From Plumapathes pennacea (lineage: Eukaryota; Cnidaria; Anthozoa; Antipatharia; Myriopathidae), in assembly GCA_964036295.1 (NCBI GenBank), contig OZ038467.1:3849501-3913500 (forward strand): 64,000 nucleotides of DNA, given 5' to 3'. How positions within the stretch are numbered: position 1 is the first letter of the stretch; each line of letters opens with the position of its first letter. The translations under genes and the position numbers were made by a program. Below the pieces are notes generated by a model. It was not told the DNA's origin, made no database searches, and saw only the letters and a program-made list of their open reading frames with translations. Shown piece after piece: positions 46,932 to 57,090 of this stretch.

Positions 46932-49900
46932 TTATAGATGGACAGTCAGATCTTGAGGCGTAGGTTGCTTACCAAAGGGGGTGGGGTGCGGTACAGAATG
47001 CCGCAAAGACGGTCGGACGCAGGTAGACTGGCTATCATTATTCAAGCTGTATGGAAAGTCGTTCATTATACCACTAAATAACGAATACCAAACTGAATTC
47101 AAACAAAACATCTCAGAGAAAAGTGTAATCACTTTAATACAATATTGATTGCTCTACAATCTTCTTATCAACATGCATCTTTAGTTTACTAGTGTGTGCA
47201 AATCACTTAGTTTTTGAACTGAGTCCCTTTTTAAGGGGCAGAGAAAAGAGTAAAAATTGCAGTTTCGGGCTGTGCATGCCCCTGTGTACCTTTAACTGGT
47301 GTCGCACTGCGGTCTTCTCGTTGGAAACCAAGGAAATACACTTGTCCAGCACGTTTTAAGTGATAGGATTTAAACATGAAGTTCATTCCGACATTTTCTC
47401 TAACCAATTTGAACAGACACGTGTTTTCAGGAGTGAGGTTGTTCAGATTTTGGGCTGGTTTCTGAGGAGGAAGAAAATTATGTCTGATTACATCAAATTC
47501 ACTCTTCTAAGGCCTGGCAAAACGAGGACTCATTGGGGCGGCAACATTGCTAGCGCGCGCATGTTTTCCAAATGTTGGCCGTTTTGCCACGCGCGAAACA
47601 TTTGTTGCAGACACAAATTTGTGTCCTGAACACAAAAAATGTTTTTGAAAAACTTTTGCCGCCCTGGAAACATCGAAGAACACATTGTTGCCGCCACAAT
47701 TATGCCCTCGTTTTGCCAGACCATTAACGTACCCAGATACTATATAAGGATTAGTTCTTTGAAATCTTTATACTGATGCCGTTTTGTAAAATGTATATAC
47801 GTAGGTTCTTGTCGACTTCTCATCGTTTTATTGATCACATAAAAGAAAAAGTTAGATAAATAATTGACTGTCACACACTCACCATCGCTATTTCACTCGT
47901 TGTAAGTGACACCCATTGGCCAGATCTCTCGTGCTCCAGGATAACTGGGATCGCACTATCGGTGCAGTAAAAATTCTCTCGAAAATGATGCACTTTGAAT
48001 ATCGCCTTGTTTTCTAAAGTGGATAATTGAAAAGCAAGCGAGTAAACGAGGGTCAAAGCTGTGACTGATTTGTTTACAACATGGTCCGCCTGTTTATATG
48101 GAGAAACGTTTTCTCGGAGACCAGGGAAATCCTAATCCCCGCGAGTCACCCTGGGCCCGTCAATTATTGATACATTTCTTTATGATCATGTGTTCTTGGC
48201 TTCAAGGAGACATTTGAAGTTGATCATTCTAGAGCCTCTTGGATTAGGATCTACGTCATCTATGCCATATTTTGTCTTATATTCTTTTTATCATTCTCAT
48301 AATTTGGCGGAGCCATGAATTATACTTTTTTGCCATACCCACACGGAGAAGGGAGCGGCAGAACCTTTCCATGTGACCCCTCCCGCACTGTGTCCGGACA
48401 GCTAAAAGTTGAATATTTATCATTATTGATACTCACTATTTCTTCGTAGAACTCGCGACTTCAAGGTGAGCGTATTTCCATCTGCCCAGACATAAGACTT
48501 GCGCAAGATCCACCTGATGTAGTACCGTTCGGTGTACTGATGCTGAAACCACTTGTTCAATTGGCTTGTGACGTGGGTGTGGTTTCTGACGGAAACTGCG
48601 TGGGAGTCTAAGTAAGTGGACAAAACAACAATTATACATGCAGCCGTTTTTAGATGACTGTCGAAAGTAATCTTGTGACTGTGTTTTTCTGCGCTTTCGG
48701 ATTGGTCGCAACAAGCTTGCTAGGATTGTTGACCAATCACTCAAACAAAAACAAAACCCGACTGCAATCTGCGAGGTAAGCAGCAAGTTGATTCAGCGTG
48801 TTTCCTCGCGCTTTATTCTAAGTACATTGAACTCTCTCTAAGGCGGACACTATCTGGAGCATCAGTTAGTGTCCGCCTTAGAACTCTGAACTCTCAGTTA
48901 CATGAGAAGCAAGTGAAAATCGGCAAGGACCAAATCTGCATGCCGCCTTAAGCCTGGTCCTCACTAGCGCATAAGCATAAGCACAAGCATGAGCATAAGC
49001 ATAAGAATAAGAGAGCGACAGTGGCGACATAAGCATAAGCATAAGGAACGGACGTGTTTGATCCTTATGCTTATGCTTATGTCGCCACTGTCGCTCTCTT
49101 GCTTATGCTTGTGCTTATGCTTATGCTTATGCTTATGCGCTAGTGAGGACCAGGCTTTAGAGAGGGGTCCCCTAGAGAACGTTGACTGTAGAACCAGTCG
49201 CAAGTTAATTATAAATTGGCTTCTGACTGGTTGAACGATATTTTTTTTTCGTAGACTCGAATCTACTTACCGTTGGTCTTGCTCAAAACTACAATTTCAA
49301 ATTGACTGGAATCGTTGGTTGAATCAATCGTGTTACTCTGTCGCATGATTTTCTGCAAAGAGTAAATTTAAAGTATTAAATTACATTGTTCTATGCAGAA
49401 ATACACTTTTGTACTGAAAAAAATTAATTCGGTTCTAAAGCCAGGAGAATCTGCTCTGTTTTTTTTCTTTTTGGTTGGAAATTAGAAATTCACCGGCTGT
49501 CACGATACTTTACTCCTTAGCATTAATTACACAAAAACAAACGCATTGAAACATCAACAGCTGAGAGCGAGTTTTGACTTACCAAGCTAATCGATTGGCC
49601 TTCATGGTGCAGAGAGTTGAAGAAATTTTTGATATCTTCCACTGTTTCAAATTTGCTGTCATTCCCTGACCATAACCAGTCTCCTTTCCTAGATGCAAAG
49701 TAATAGTGTCATGATCAAGACAACGGCACGCAAACAATTACACCTATGATTGCATGTTTTGATTTGTCCGCGCCACCTCTATTCCACAGAAAGCCAATTA
49801 CAATCTATATCATAATTCCGTGTAGCCAAAGCGGCTCCGTGTGATTTTTACGTAACATGTAGTTGCATGGCGGGTAACATTAATTTCGAAGCTAGTGCTT

Positions 49901-50746
49901 CTGCTGAGCGGAAACTGCAATCCAGAAAAAATACAAATTCTCTCAACCATAAAATAAGAAAATGTATGGGTTATGAAAAGAGAATTCATTTTTTAATCAG
50001 CTGTCATTTGAGCAATGTATCAAATGCCAAATTCTCCATACTTTATGATATATCTCTGGTGGGAGACTGAAAAGAGAAATTTGAAGTTGATCACTCTTGA
50101 TAGTGAAAGGGTTAAGGAGAACTGCCGTCGAGCCACACAAAGCACTTACTTCAAACCAAATCCCTGAGCAATGCTGTCGTGTTCAACGGCATCGACAAAA
50201 AAGCCACTCTTGCTTCCATCTGTACAGTCTCTTCTGTAAGTGGCAGAAAATCCCGCGCTCTCCGCCATGTTGACAATTTGTTCCGCTTTTACAGATTTCC
50301 GGTCAATACTTGTGACTTGATTCGTTTCGGTTTCCGCGTTGAACTAAATGAAGTACGAAGATTATGATTAGTTGTATTTACTCTTACGAAAATTAATACA
50401 CCTTACTTGAGTCTCTTAAAATCCTCTGACCGTCCCTTTGGCCGCATCAACGTAGAATACAGTGTAATGTTAGGGTTTGGGCACTGAGTGTTTCATTTAT
50501 TCCTGCAGGTTTGTAGTTTATTTCACTCAAATTAAAATAAATCCACTTTTGTCCTGGCTTGTATAAGTACTTCCTCGAGTTAATATCGAACGATCGATGT
50601 ATTAAAAGAGGCTTTACTTTAATTATAAAGGCTAAATGTCATATACGGACAAGAGTTAGTCCAGTTACAACAGTTAGACTTACCGATATCTGCTTTTGGA
50701 ACAGCCCACACAAACTGAATATACTGGTAAAATAGTCGTTCGCCAT
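46932..50746 (-). CDS. PDZ-like plus possible beta-trefoil protein, complete model
   Basis: Eight exons with consistent phase: 50684-50746, 50150-50343, 49583-49688, 49271-49352, 48437-48607, 47883-48013, 47290-47461 and 46932-47092, coding for 359 residues. Residues about 50-128 read as a PDZ domain: AGFSATY (carboxylate-loop position), SGFFVDAVEHDSIA, GLKKGDWLWSGN, then a helix (ETVEDIKNFFNSL) and a final strand (SISLKIMR). Residues about 140-305 form a beta-rich region with repeated hydrophobic/turn units: NTLTLKSRVL, AIFKVHHFRENFYCTDSA and CLFKLVRENVGMNFMFKS. The last ends QVYFLGFQRED and resembles an IL-1/FGF-type beta-trefoil. No signal peptide is seen (MANDYFTSIF start), so a cytosolic or unconventionally secreted product is possible. 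The PDZ call is fairly good; the trefoil is tentative. Confidence 0.7.
47515..47718. mobile_element. MITE in the intron before exon 7 of the PDZ gene
   Basis: TGGCAAAACGAGGAC at the left and GCCCTCGTTTTGCCA at the right are inverted repeats. The interior has paired GGCGGCAACA / TGTTGCCGCC. Confidence 0.8.
48950..49157. mobile_element. near-perfect 208-bp foldback of GCATAA hexamers
   Basis: Arms of about 94 bp begin AGCCTGGTCCTCACTAGCGC, continue as (GCATAA)n and GAGAGCGACAGTGGCGAC, and leave a loop of about 16-20 bases. The element AGCCTGG...CCAGGCT is flanked on both sides by TTA, which fits a 3-bp target duplication of the PIF/Harbinger kind. It lies in the intron between exons 4 and 5 of the PDZ gene. 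Confidence 0.85.
50025..50116 (-). mobile_element. MITE family M4, partial copy
   Basis: GATATATCTCTGGTGGGAGACTG followed by GTGAAAGGGTTAAGG matches the right end of other M4 elements read in this direction. Confidence 0.6.
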
Positions 50747-53700
50747 ATTTTTGGACTCTTGGGTTAGTGTCGGTTGCTTCGTCGTTCCGGCTTATCTTTC
50801 TGTGTTCAAAGTTACTTCCACTCGTGAGTTCTGATTTGTCAAAGTCGCAACGGCAGATTTTATGTCATCTGAGATTGGAACTTCCTGCAAGTGGATGATA
50901 CTGAATGTTGCTGACAATATTGTTTAATTAGCCGAATACATACATTAGTATGACGAAAGTAGGCTCAAACATCCTGTCTAAGGATGCAAAGATCACACAC
51001 TGAGTAAACAAGCTGTGGAAAGTAAAAGTTCTATCCTTGAAGATCGCGCGTAATAGAAGTATTAGGACAAAAGCCAAAACTAAAATAAGTAGACTAAAAA
51101 ATAAAAATAAAAAAACTAAATTTAGGTCCTTTCCACAGGAACTTATTTTTTAATAAACCGTTTATGAAGTCACTTGTTTTCATTTGTAACCGCATCCTTT
51201 TCGAAATTCGACTCCACTTTGGGAACCGGGACGCGGGAAACCTGTCCGTTTTGAAGTCATCATTTTATTGTGGACATATCGAAAAACAAGCTCTTTCAAA
51301 TGAAAGGGGGTGGACGCGGCCTCCTGCGGTACTCGGAGGAGAGTAGAACGTAAGGTTGCAATACTCACGTAGATAATCACTCCGTCCGGTTTTATGATTT
51401 GTGATAAGGGAATGATTAGAGGTATATTTTGTTAAGCAAGTGTTTTTTCTTTGCATAGCTATAAAGAAAAACAGTACAAAAATATGCAAATCAACGAGTA
51501 AAAAAAAAAACTGAAAAAAGAAAAACCCCAAATCCCACTCTTACGTCACTACTTGAGTCAGTTCCGGGTTGAAGGTAATGGGTTACTCTTTGATCTTTCT
51601 CTTTCTTTGTCACAAAAGTTATGAAATAAAGAGTTGATAATAGAACTTACACTGCGCTAAAAATAACTCTTACGAAATGCCCCAAAGGCACATACCATGG
51701 CGGCTCATAGAATATCTGGAATAACACGCAACGGCACAAGGGTGTGGCCAGATACATTAAATTATTTGTATCCAAGGCAAAAATAACCTAGGCCCCGTTT
51801 GTATGATCGAAACGCGGTATTTTTAGGTTACAGGTTCGTGGACCCTGTGATGGAATACTTGTAAAAGTTTACTGTTGTTGAGGCTGATATATTTTGGCGG
51901 GCCGATCAAACTTGGCGGGCAAACCCAATGGGTCTCACTTTCACGTCGAGTTTTGCATGCAGAAACCGCTGATAACTGCAACTGACTGCTCGGAAGTAGA
52001 CAAAAAAAAACTCTCTGGAACTTGAATTCGAGACTTATCAAACAAACCATTAGCGCAATATGTCATATTATTACTGTAAATGCGATCACGTAGTGCTCAC
52101 TTTCAGTAAAGTGTTGACAAATACGAGTCAGACCTTTTGAGTGGTCGCTTACGAGAGTTTAAAACAAAGGAAAGGACCAGTTGGTAATTTCTAAACGTGG
52201 TCGCGGTCGCTTACGAGAGCTTAACCCTTTCACTCCCAAGAGTGTTCAACTTCAATTTTCTCCTTCACTTTCTCACCAGATATATATCATAGAGTAGGGA
52301 GAACTTTGCTTTTGATGCCTTTACTCAGATGAAAGCTGATTAAACTATCGATTCTCATTAAATCCCTCATACAGTTCCTTCTGAAAAGGTTAGGAGAATC
52401 TGTATTTTAAGCTTGGAAGTGAAGGGGTTAAAACAAAGAAAAAGACCAGTTGGTAATTGCCAAAAGTGCCGGTCGCGGTCGCTTACGAGAGCTTTTAATT
52501 ACAAAGTTTGAGTGATAATTCAAACGGAGTTTCACAATGCTTGTCTTAACTAGAGCTTGGTCGCTCACGAGAGAGGTCGCAAGGAGAGCTTTGACCGTAT
52601 CAACTTATGAACACTATTAACAGTTGCATGTATTTATCGGCCTTTTATCTGTTGATGTTCCCCTACTATCTCTTTAGCAAGCTCTTTATTAATTTTATGG
52701 CGGTAAAGAAACTGCAGAATATCCTGCCTGACATTGAAGCCGTTACCTAGGTTACATAGGTTGCTGGGGAAATGCTGACAATCATTGTCTATTTGAAAGC
52801 TGTGTAATTAGCTGCGCGGTACGCAGTGAATAAAATTATCCAAGATTCCAAGCTGTGCTACAAGTGGCAACGCGGTACACGTGAGCGAAGCTATTCTTCA
52901 TCCAGTAAAGATTAAATGTGGCAGGGTGTTATGTAAGCTAAAGCGTGAGTTTAGCCAGCTGTGATGGACTCGTTGGGTTTATAGTTTCAGCGATAGCACA
53001 ATCTGATCAATTAACAGAAAGACAATACAACTACGTTTGAAACTAACGGAAATGTCGTGAAATGGAAAGCAAAAAAAAAAAAACGGCCGGGGAAATATAC
53101 AGTTAGTATTAAATTTCTTAGAAAGAAAAACAACCGTTAGAATAGTTTGAACCATCGACTATGGAAATTAGAGTCTTTAGATTATACAAACATTTACTTG
53201 TACTTAGCAGCTAGCCGTGTGTTGAAAAATCAGGGAGTATAATAGCGTGTCACATAGCCTACCTCGTTTCCAAGGCCGATTTTCTACCGAAGGCGAATCA
53301 GATAAAACTTGTAACGCCTGTAACCTTTCAATGAGCACAAGGACAGCAGTGTTCGTATTGCTGTTTGGTCGATTTCATGTCACTTTGCATTTTAAAATTC
53401 AATTTGGACAAACTGAATCATGGCTTTGAAATGATCTGATATAAAGTGAGATGATTTCCGAAACTGGATATTAAAAGTTATTTTCCATTTTCTGTATTTT
53501 GCTAGGTATTTTTCTTATATTTTCTAGGTTCATAGCCTAACCTGTGAAATATCCTCTAAAAAGCCGCCTTTGTATGATGCCGGGGGCATTCAGCTGCCCC
53601 GAAACCAGAACTGAATCCATAAATTTTGGCGCTTTTTCAATTAGTGAACAGACAATTGTAGTGTTGCGACGTTGCAGTAATTAATTATTTTTACATTTTT

Positions 53701-54167
53701 CTCGGACTTTCCTTCAAAAAGCCAGATTTTTTTTAAATGTCCCAGACCATCCTATTTCAATTTTTAGCAACTTTTGTGAGAACAAAACTCGGACTAAATT
53801 TCACAATGGACAAGCGAGCCGACCAGAATTCAATAAACTAACTGTCAGGCGATTGTGTTTTTTGTTTTTCTTTTTGCTTTCTTTTTGAATGGCATACTAC
53901 GACAAACTTCCGTTTGCCCTGAGTGCTGTCTTTGCGGCGCCCACTCACCACTTGCTTTCGGCAAAATAACGTCGGGTCAATGTGCAGCGAGAAACAAAGA
54001 AAAAACAAAAACGGGATGGGAGAGACGCGGTGGTGGAGATAAAAGCTAAGTGACGGTGTCTTATGTTCGACTTTCACTGCAAAAGTGTGAATACACACTC
54101 ACGTGTCGTGAGCTGAGCAGAAAACGGCTCGGTGTTTGGCAAACACGTCTTGGTATCTAAGTTAAAT
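50747..54167. other. non-genic region between the PDZ gene and the palindrome
   Basis: No gene is supported. It contains the PDZ-gene promoter side (50747-50900), a GTCCACAC-MITE relative at about 51120-51330, and several short repeats of GTCGCTTACGAGAG between 52140 and 52500, interrupted by an M4 element at 52222-52430. Short frames such as 53838-54098 are low-complexity. Confidence 0.45.
52222..52430 (+). mobile_element. MITE family M4, full copy
   Basis: It starts TTAACCCTTTCACTCCCAAG and ends GCTTGGAAGTGAAGGGGTTAA, giving inverted ends. It has been inserted into a local repeat (GTCGCTTACGAGAGCTT on the left side, matching sequence on the right). Confidence 0.8.
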
Positions 54168-54505
54168 CACAGGCGGCCCAATCGTGTGGGTCATTATAAG
54201 GGATTAGTATGGAGAATCACTCGATCGCTAAACTGCGATTTTAACAGGAATAATAAAGCTTTATTACACTGACCTTGTTCATATGTGTAATTTATTGCTT
54301 CTTGTGGTGTTATTTTGGCGCTAAAGCGTCTCTAGACGGAATTTTGTCGTTTTCTTCCCTTCCCCACAAGAAGCAATAAATTACACATATGAACAAGGTC
54401 AGTGTAATAAAGCTTTATTATTCCTGTTAAAATCGCAGTTTAGCGATCGAGTGATATTCTCCATACTAATCCCTTATGACGACCCACACGATTGGGCCGC
54501 CTGTG
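54168..54505. repeat. large palindrome, arms about 140 bp, loop 56 bp
   Basis: Arms 54168-54307 and 54364-54505 are inverted copies with only a few mismatches (CACAGGCGGCCCAATCGTGTG outermost, CAATAAATTACACATATG inward). The unpaired loop is 54308-54363. It sits about 155 bp upstream of the gene D start codon. Confidence 0.9.
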
Positions 54506-54659
54506 GTTAAATTTGAGCAATTTCACATGGAATTGTGTATGACGTCAATGATGACGTAAAACAAAAAAAGACCTCAGGGACCATTTGAGAGTCCGTCAGT
54601 CAAATTAAGATACGCACTGCAGGGAGAACGTGTCTCGAAACTGCACCAAGTTCAACGCA

Positions 54660-55148
54660 ATGGATTTCTTTAGAGTAAACAAATCGGCAACTTGTATTTA
54701 CTCTCGCTTTGAGAATCTGAAGCTATGGGAGGAAGACGAGAAGAATATGTGCCATGGCGAACGGAGATACAGCAGGACGAAAGTAACAGAGGCCGCAAGA
54801 GAAGTGCAGAGACGAAACAGCGAAGGAAACCTGTCGGAGTACAAGGTGAAAAGTAAGAATCTGTTCCGTCGAAGAACCTTCAAGAAAAGAAACATAAAAG
54901 GACAGTTTCGCCGAAGAGCCCTCAAGTACTCGCAGCTGCAAGAAATGAGCGGAAGCCAAGAGGCCCTGAAAGTCGCGGAAACGAAGGATATGTGTACGAG
55001 TTTACACCGGAGAACCCGGGAAACCCGACGAATGGCAACATGTGAACAGTTGGAGAAACTGATCGAAGTTGGTCCAAGCAGCACCCTTCACGAATTCAGA
55101 ATGGGTCTAGTCGTAGTGAGTCGCCTAGAGGACTATGGTTTGATGTGA
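54660..55148 (+). CDS. gene D: small protein with the R-R-M-x-x-C C-terminal module
   Basis: A single-exon frame. The start at 54660 (MDFFRVNKSATC, 162 residues) is preferred over the in-frame Met at 54630 because it matches the M-D-F / M-D-D-F starts of genes A and B. The middle is strongly basic (FRRRTFKKRNIKGQFRRRAL), likely nuclear. The end is ETRRMATCEQLEKLIEVG...MGLVVVSRLEDYGLM. AATAAA at 55706-55711 could be the poly(A) signal. The family is unknown; the shared terminal module with A, B and C is the evidence for coding. The reverse-strand frames over it are shadows. Confidence 0.68.
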   Translation: MDFFRVNKSATCIYSRFENLKLWEEDEKNMCHGERRYSRTKVTEAAREVQRRNSEGNLSEYKVKSKNLFRRRTFKKRNIKGQFRRRALKYSQLQEMSGSQEALKVAETKDMCTSLHRRTRETRRMATCEQLEKLIEVGPSSTLHEFRMGLVVVSRLEDYGLM

Positions 55149-57090
55149 GGGAGTTAGGCTAGCTAACAGACGTTGTTTGAAGCTGAACTGAAGTCTGGAT
55201 AGGAGCCTAATATTGTTCTTCAACCCGCGCCACGCGCAATTCGATTGAAGACAGCTACAGTACGCTTTTAAACCTTTTGCTTGATTGAGCGCGAGCGATT
55301 AAGTGGAAGTTTAGAGATCTGTGGCAGTTGCCGGTCGCTCATTCGAAGGCAATTTAGATGTTAGCAAGGCTGCGTCTTTACTAATTACTAAATTCAAGCC
55401 GAGTGTGATGCGTGTTATCCTTCGCGGGTTGCATAACACGTGTAGTTACGTGTTCATTTGCACTACGCAGTGTGATTTTGTGTTGAGTTTGTCAGAAAGG
55501 AAGGTTGACTTGCGAAGAGTTTTGAATGTTATCTGCCATCCGGCTCTGTATTTAAATTTTGAAAAATCCCAAGGGTTACACCGCGTTTTAATTGTTGTGC
55601 GCGCCTTGATTTGAGTACAGGAAATTTCCGATGCACACTTGTGATATGAAAGCCAGTGGCGGATGTTCTTGTCTTTTTTCTTTTTTAGTATGACGCCACG
55701 GGGACAATAAAATGTGACATCATGTATGTAGATTGTTGTTGAGTTTTTTTTTTTTTATCTCACTTCCCGCGTTCAGCAACAAAACTGAAATCAGCACACT
55801 AGGGTGCGTTCGCTTTTCATCGCTGTTTAATGGTGTTGGCCAATCACTTTGTGATTCATAGCAACTCGGCCAGCAATAAACTTTGCGTTTTTGTTCAAAG
55901 AGAATGCGCGGGTGAAAACAAAGGAAGTCACTGATCCGCAGCAGCGACTTGTGATTTGCAGGGACTAGGGGATCCCAGCAGGTGAAAACATCTGTCAGTT
56001 TCACAGAAAAACGGAAGTCAATATCTTTTCCAGCGAAAATCCAACATGACTTGGCTGAAGGCTCTGGGAACAAGTCGTAAAATATGCAACTAGTTCTCAT
56101 TCCCTTGGGGTGAAGCCATTTTTAATTTGTGGGCAATGTAATGTTTTAAATGATAATACCTGTTGTTTTTAAAGTCTTTTTGAGGTACTCAACTGTTACC
56201 GTCGCAGGGTATTAGTTTTTCCTGTAGTGGTAGTTGCAGCTTTTCTTTTGGTTTTAAGAAATTCGCAAAAAAATGGAGTTAAGACGATCACGGCGGAGAG
56301 CTACTCAAGATATTGAAGACATTGAGTCTGACAGCGAATGACTCAAGCACCTCCTTAAGGAAGACTAAACGAAAGAAGAAAGCTTTGTCTAACGATGAAG
56401 GTGAAAAAGAAAGCGTGGAAGACGCGTTCCTTACTCAACGTAGCATACAATAGCTTCAATGATTCAAATTGTTTTTGTTCGAGTCCACCATCTTCCAAGC
56501 ATACAAAAAATAACAATGAAATGACAAGGGAAGAAAATGAAATATATGTTCCGTTCCGTTTAGCTGTTTTAGAAAATGTAAATTAGATCTACTGTATGCC
56601 CCACTTTGTACGAACTTGGACAAAATAATGAGTTTGACTGGGTTAGAACAAGAGGTTATATAAAGTTGAGTTTATTGTCATAAAAGTATTTGACGTGAAT
56701 TGTCTCGCTGTTGTTATTACTCGGGCTCCGCCTAAGCTTATAGATCGCAAATATGTTTCACTTTTGCGTTTTATATCGTCTATTTTCATCAGGCCCATAA
56801 TATTGTTGGCCGATGTTGTGCCATGTTGCGTGCGTTTGGTCGGGCCTTTACGTCTGTTACGTATACGACGCACGGAAAGTCGAAAAGTTTACGACTCTAT
56901 CGGTGTCGCATGTGTGACGTGCGTCACTAAGCCGTGGGATTGATTTACATGATGCGATTCATGTTGTAGTGTTGTAAGAAAATCAGATGCCCAGTAACAA
57001 ACTCCCTTTTGTCCTCTTTTGGAGTATTACGTACGTAGACCGCTAGCTGGTATAAGCGTGGGCTCATTAATCACGTGCCCAGGATCCAAG
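55149..57090. other. region between gene D and WASHC5
   Basis: No firm gene. A short frame at 56274-56340 (MELRRSRRRATQDIEDIESD) runs to a stop, and the next frame continues with lysine-rich sequence (LRKTKRKKKALSNDEGEKES) to about 56450. Together they look like the start of a nuclear protein broken by a frameshift, or a retro-fragment. The TACGTACGTA palindrome at 57029-57038 and CACGTG at 57072-57077 lie in the WASHC5 5' flank. Confidence 0.4.
57072..57077. promoter_or_regulatory. CACGTG E-box just upstream of the WASHC5 ATG
   Basis: The core palindrome ends 13 bases before the start codon, within ATCACGTGCC. It resembles an E-box/CLEAR-type site used by MiT/TFE factors on endolysosomal genes. 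A single 6-mer is weak evidence and it may lie in the 5' UTR. Confidence 0.3.

Noticed and set aside
48964..49234. Frames rich in H-K and L-C repeats
   Set aside because: Translations of the (GCATAA)n foldback element in both directions. Low-complexity, not genes.
55321..55614. 97-residue frame downstream of gene D
   Set aside because: It starts at a GTG rather than an ATG, has no homology or splice context, and lies within the likely 3' UTR of gene D.
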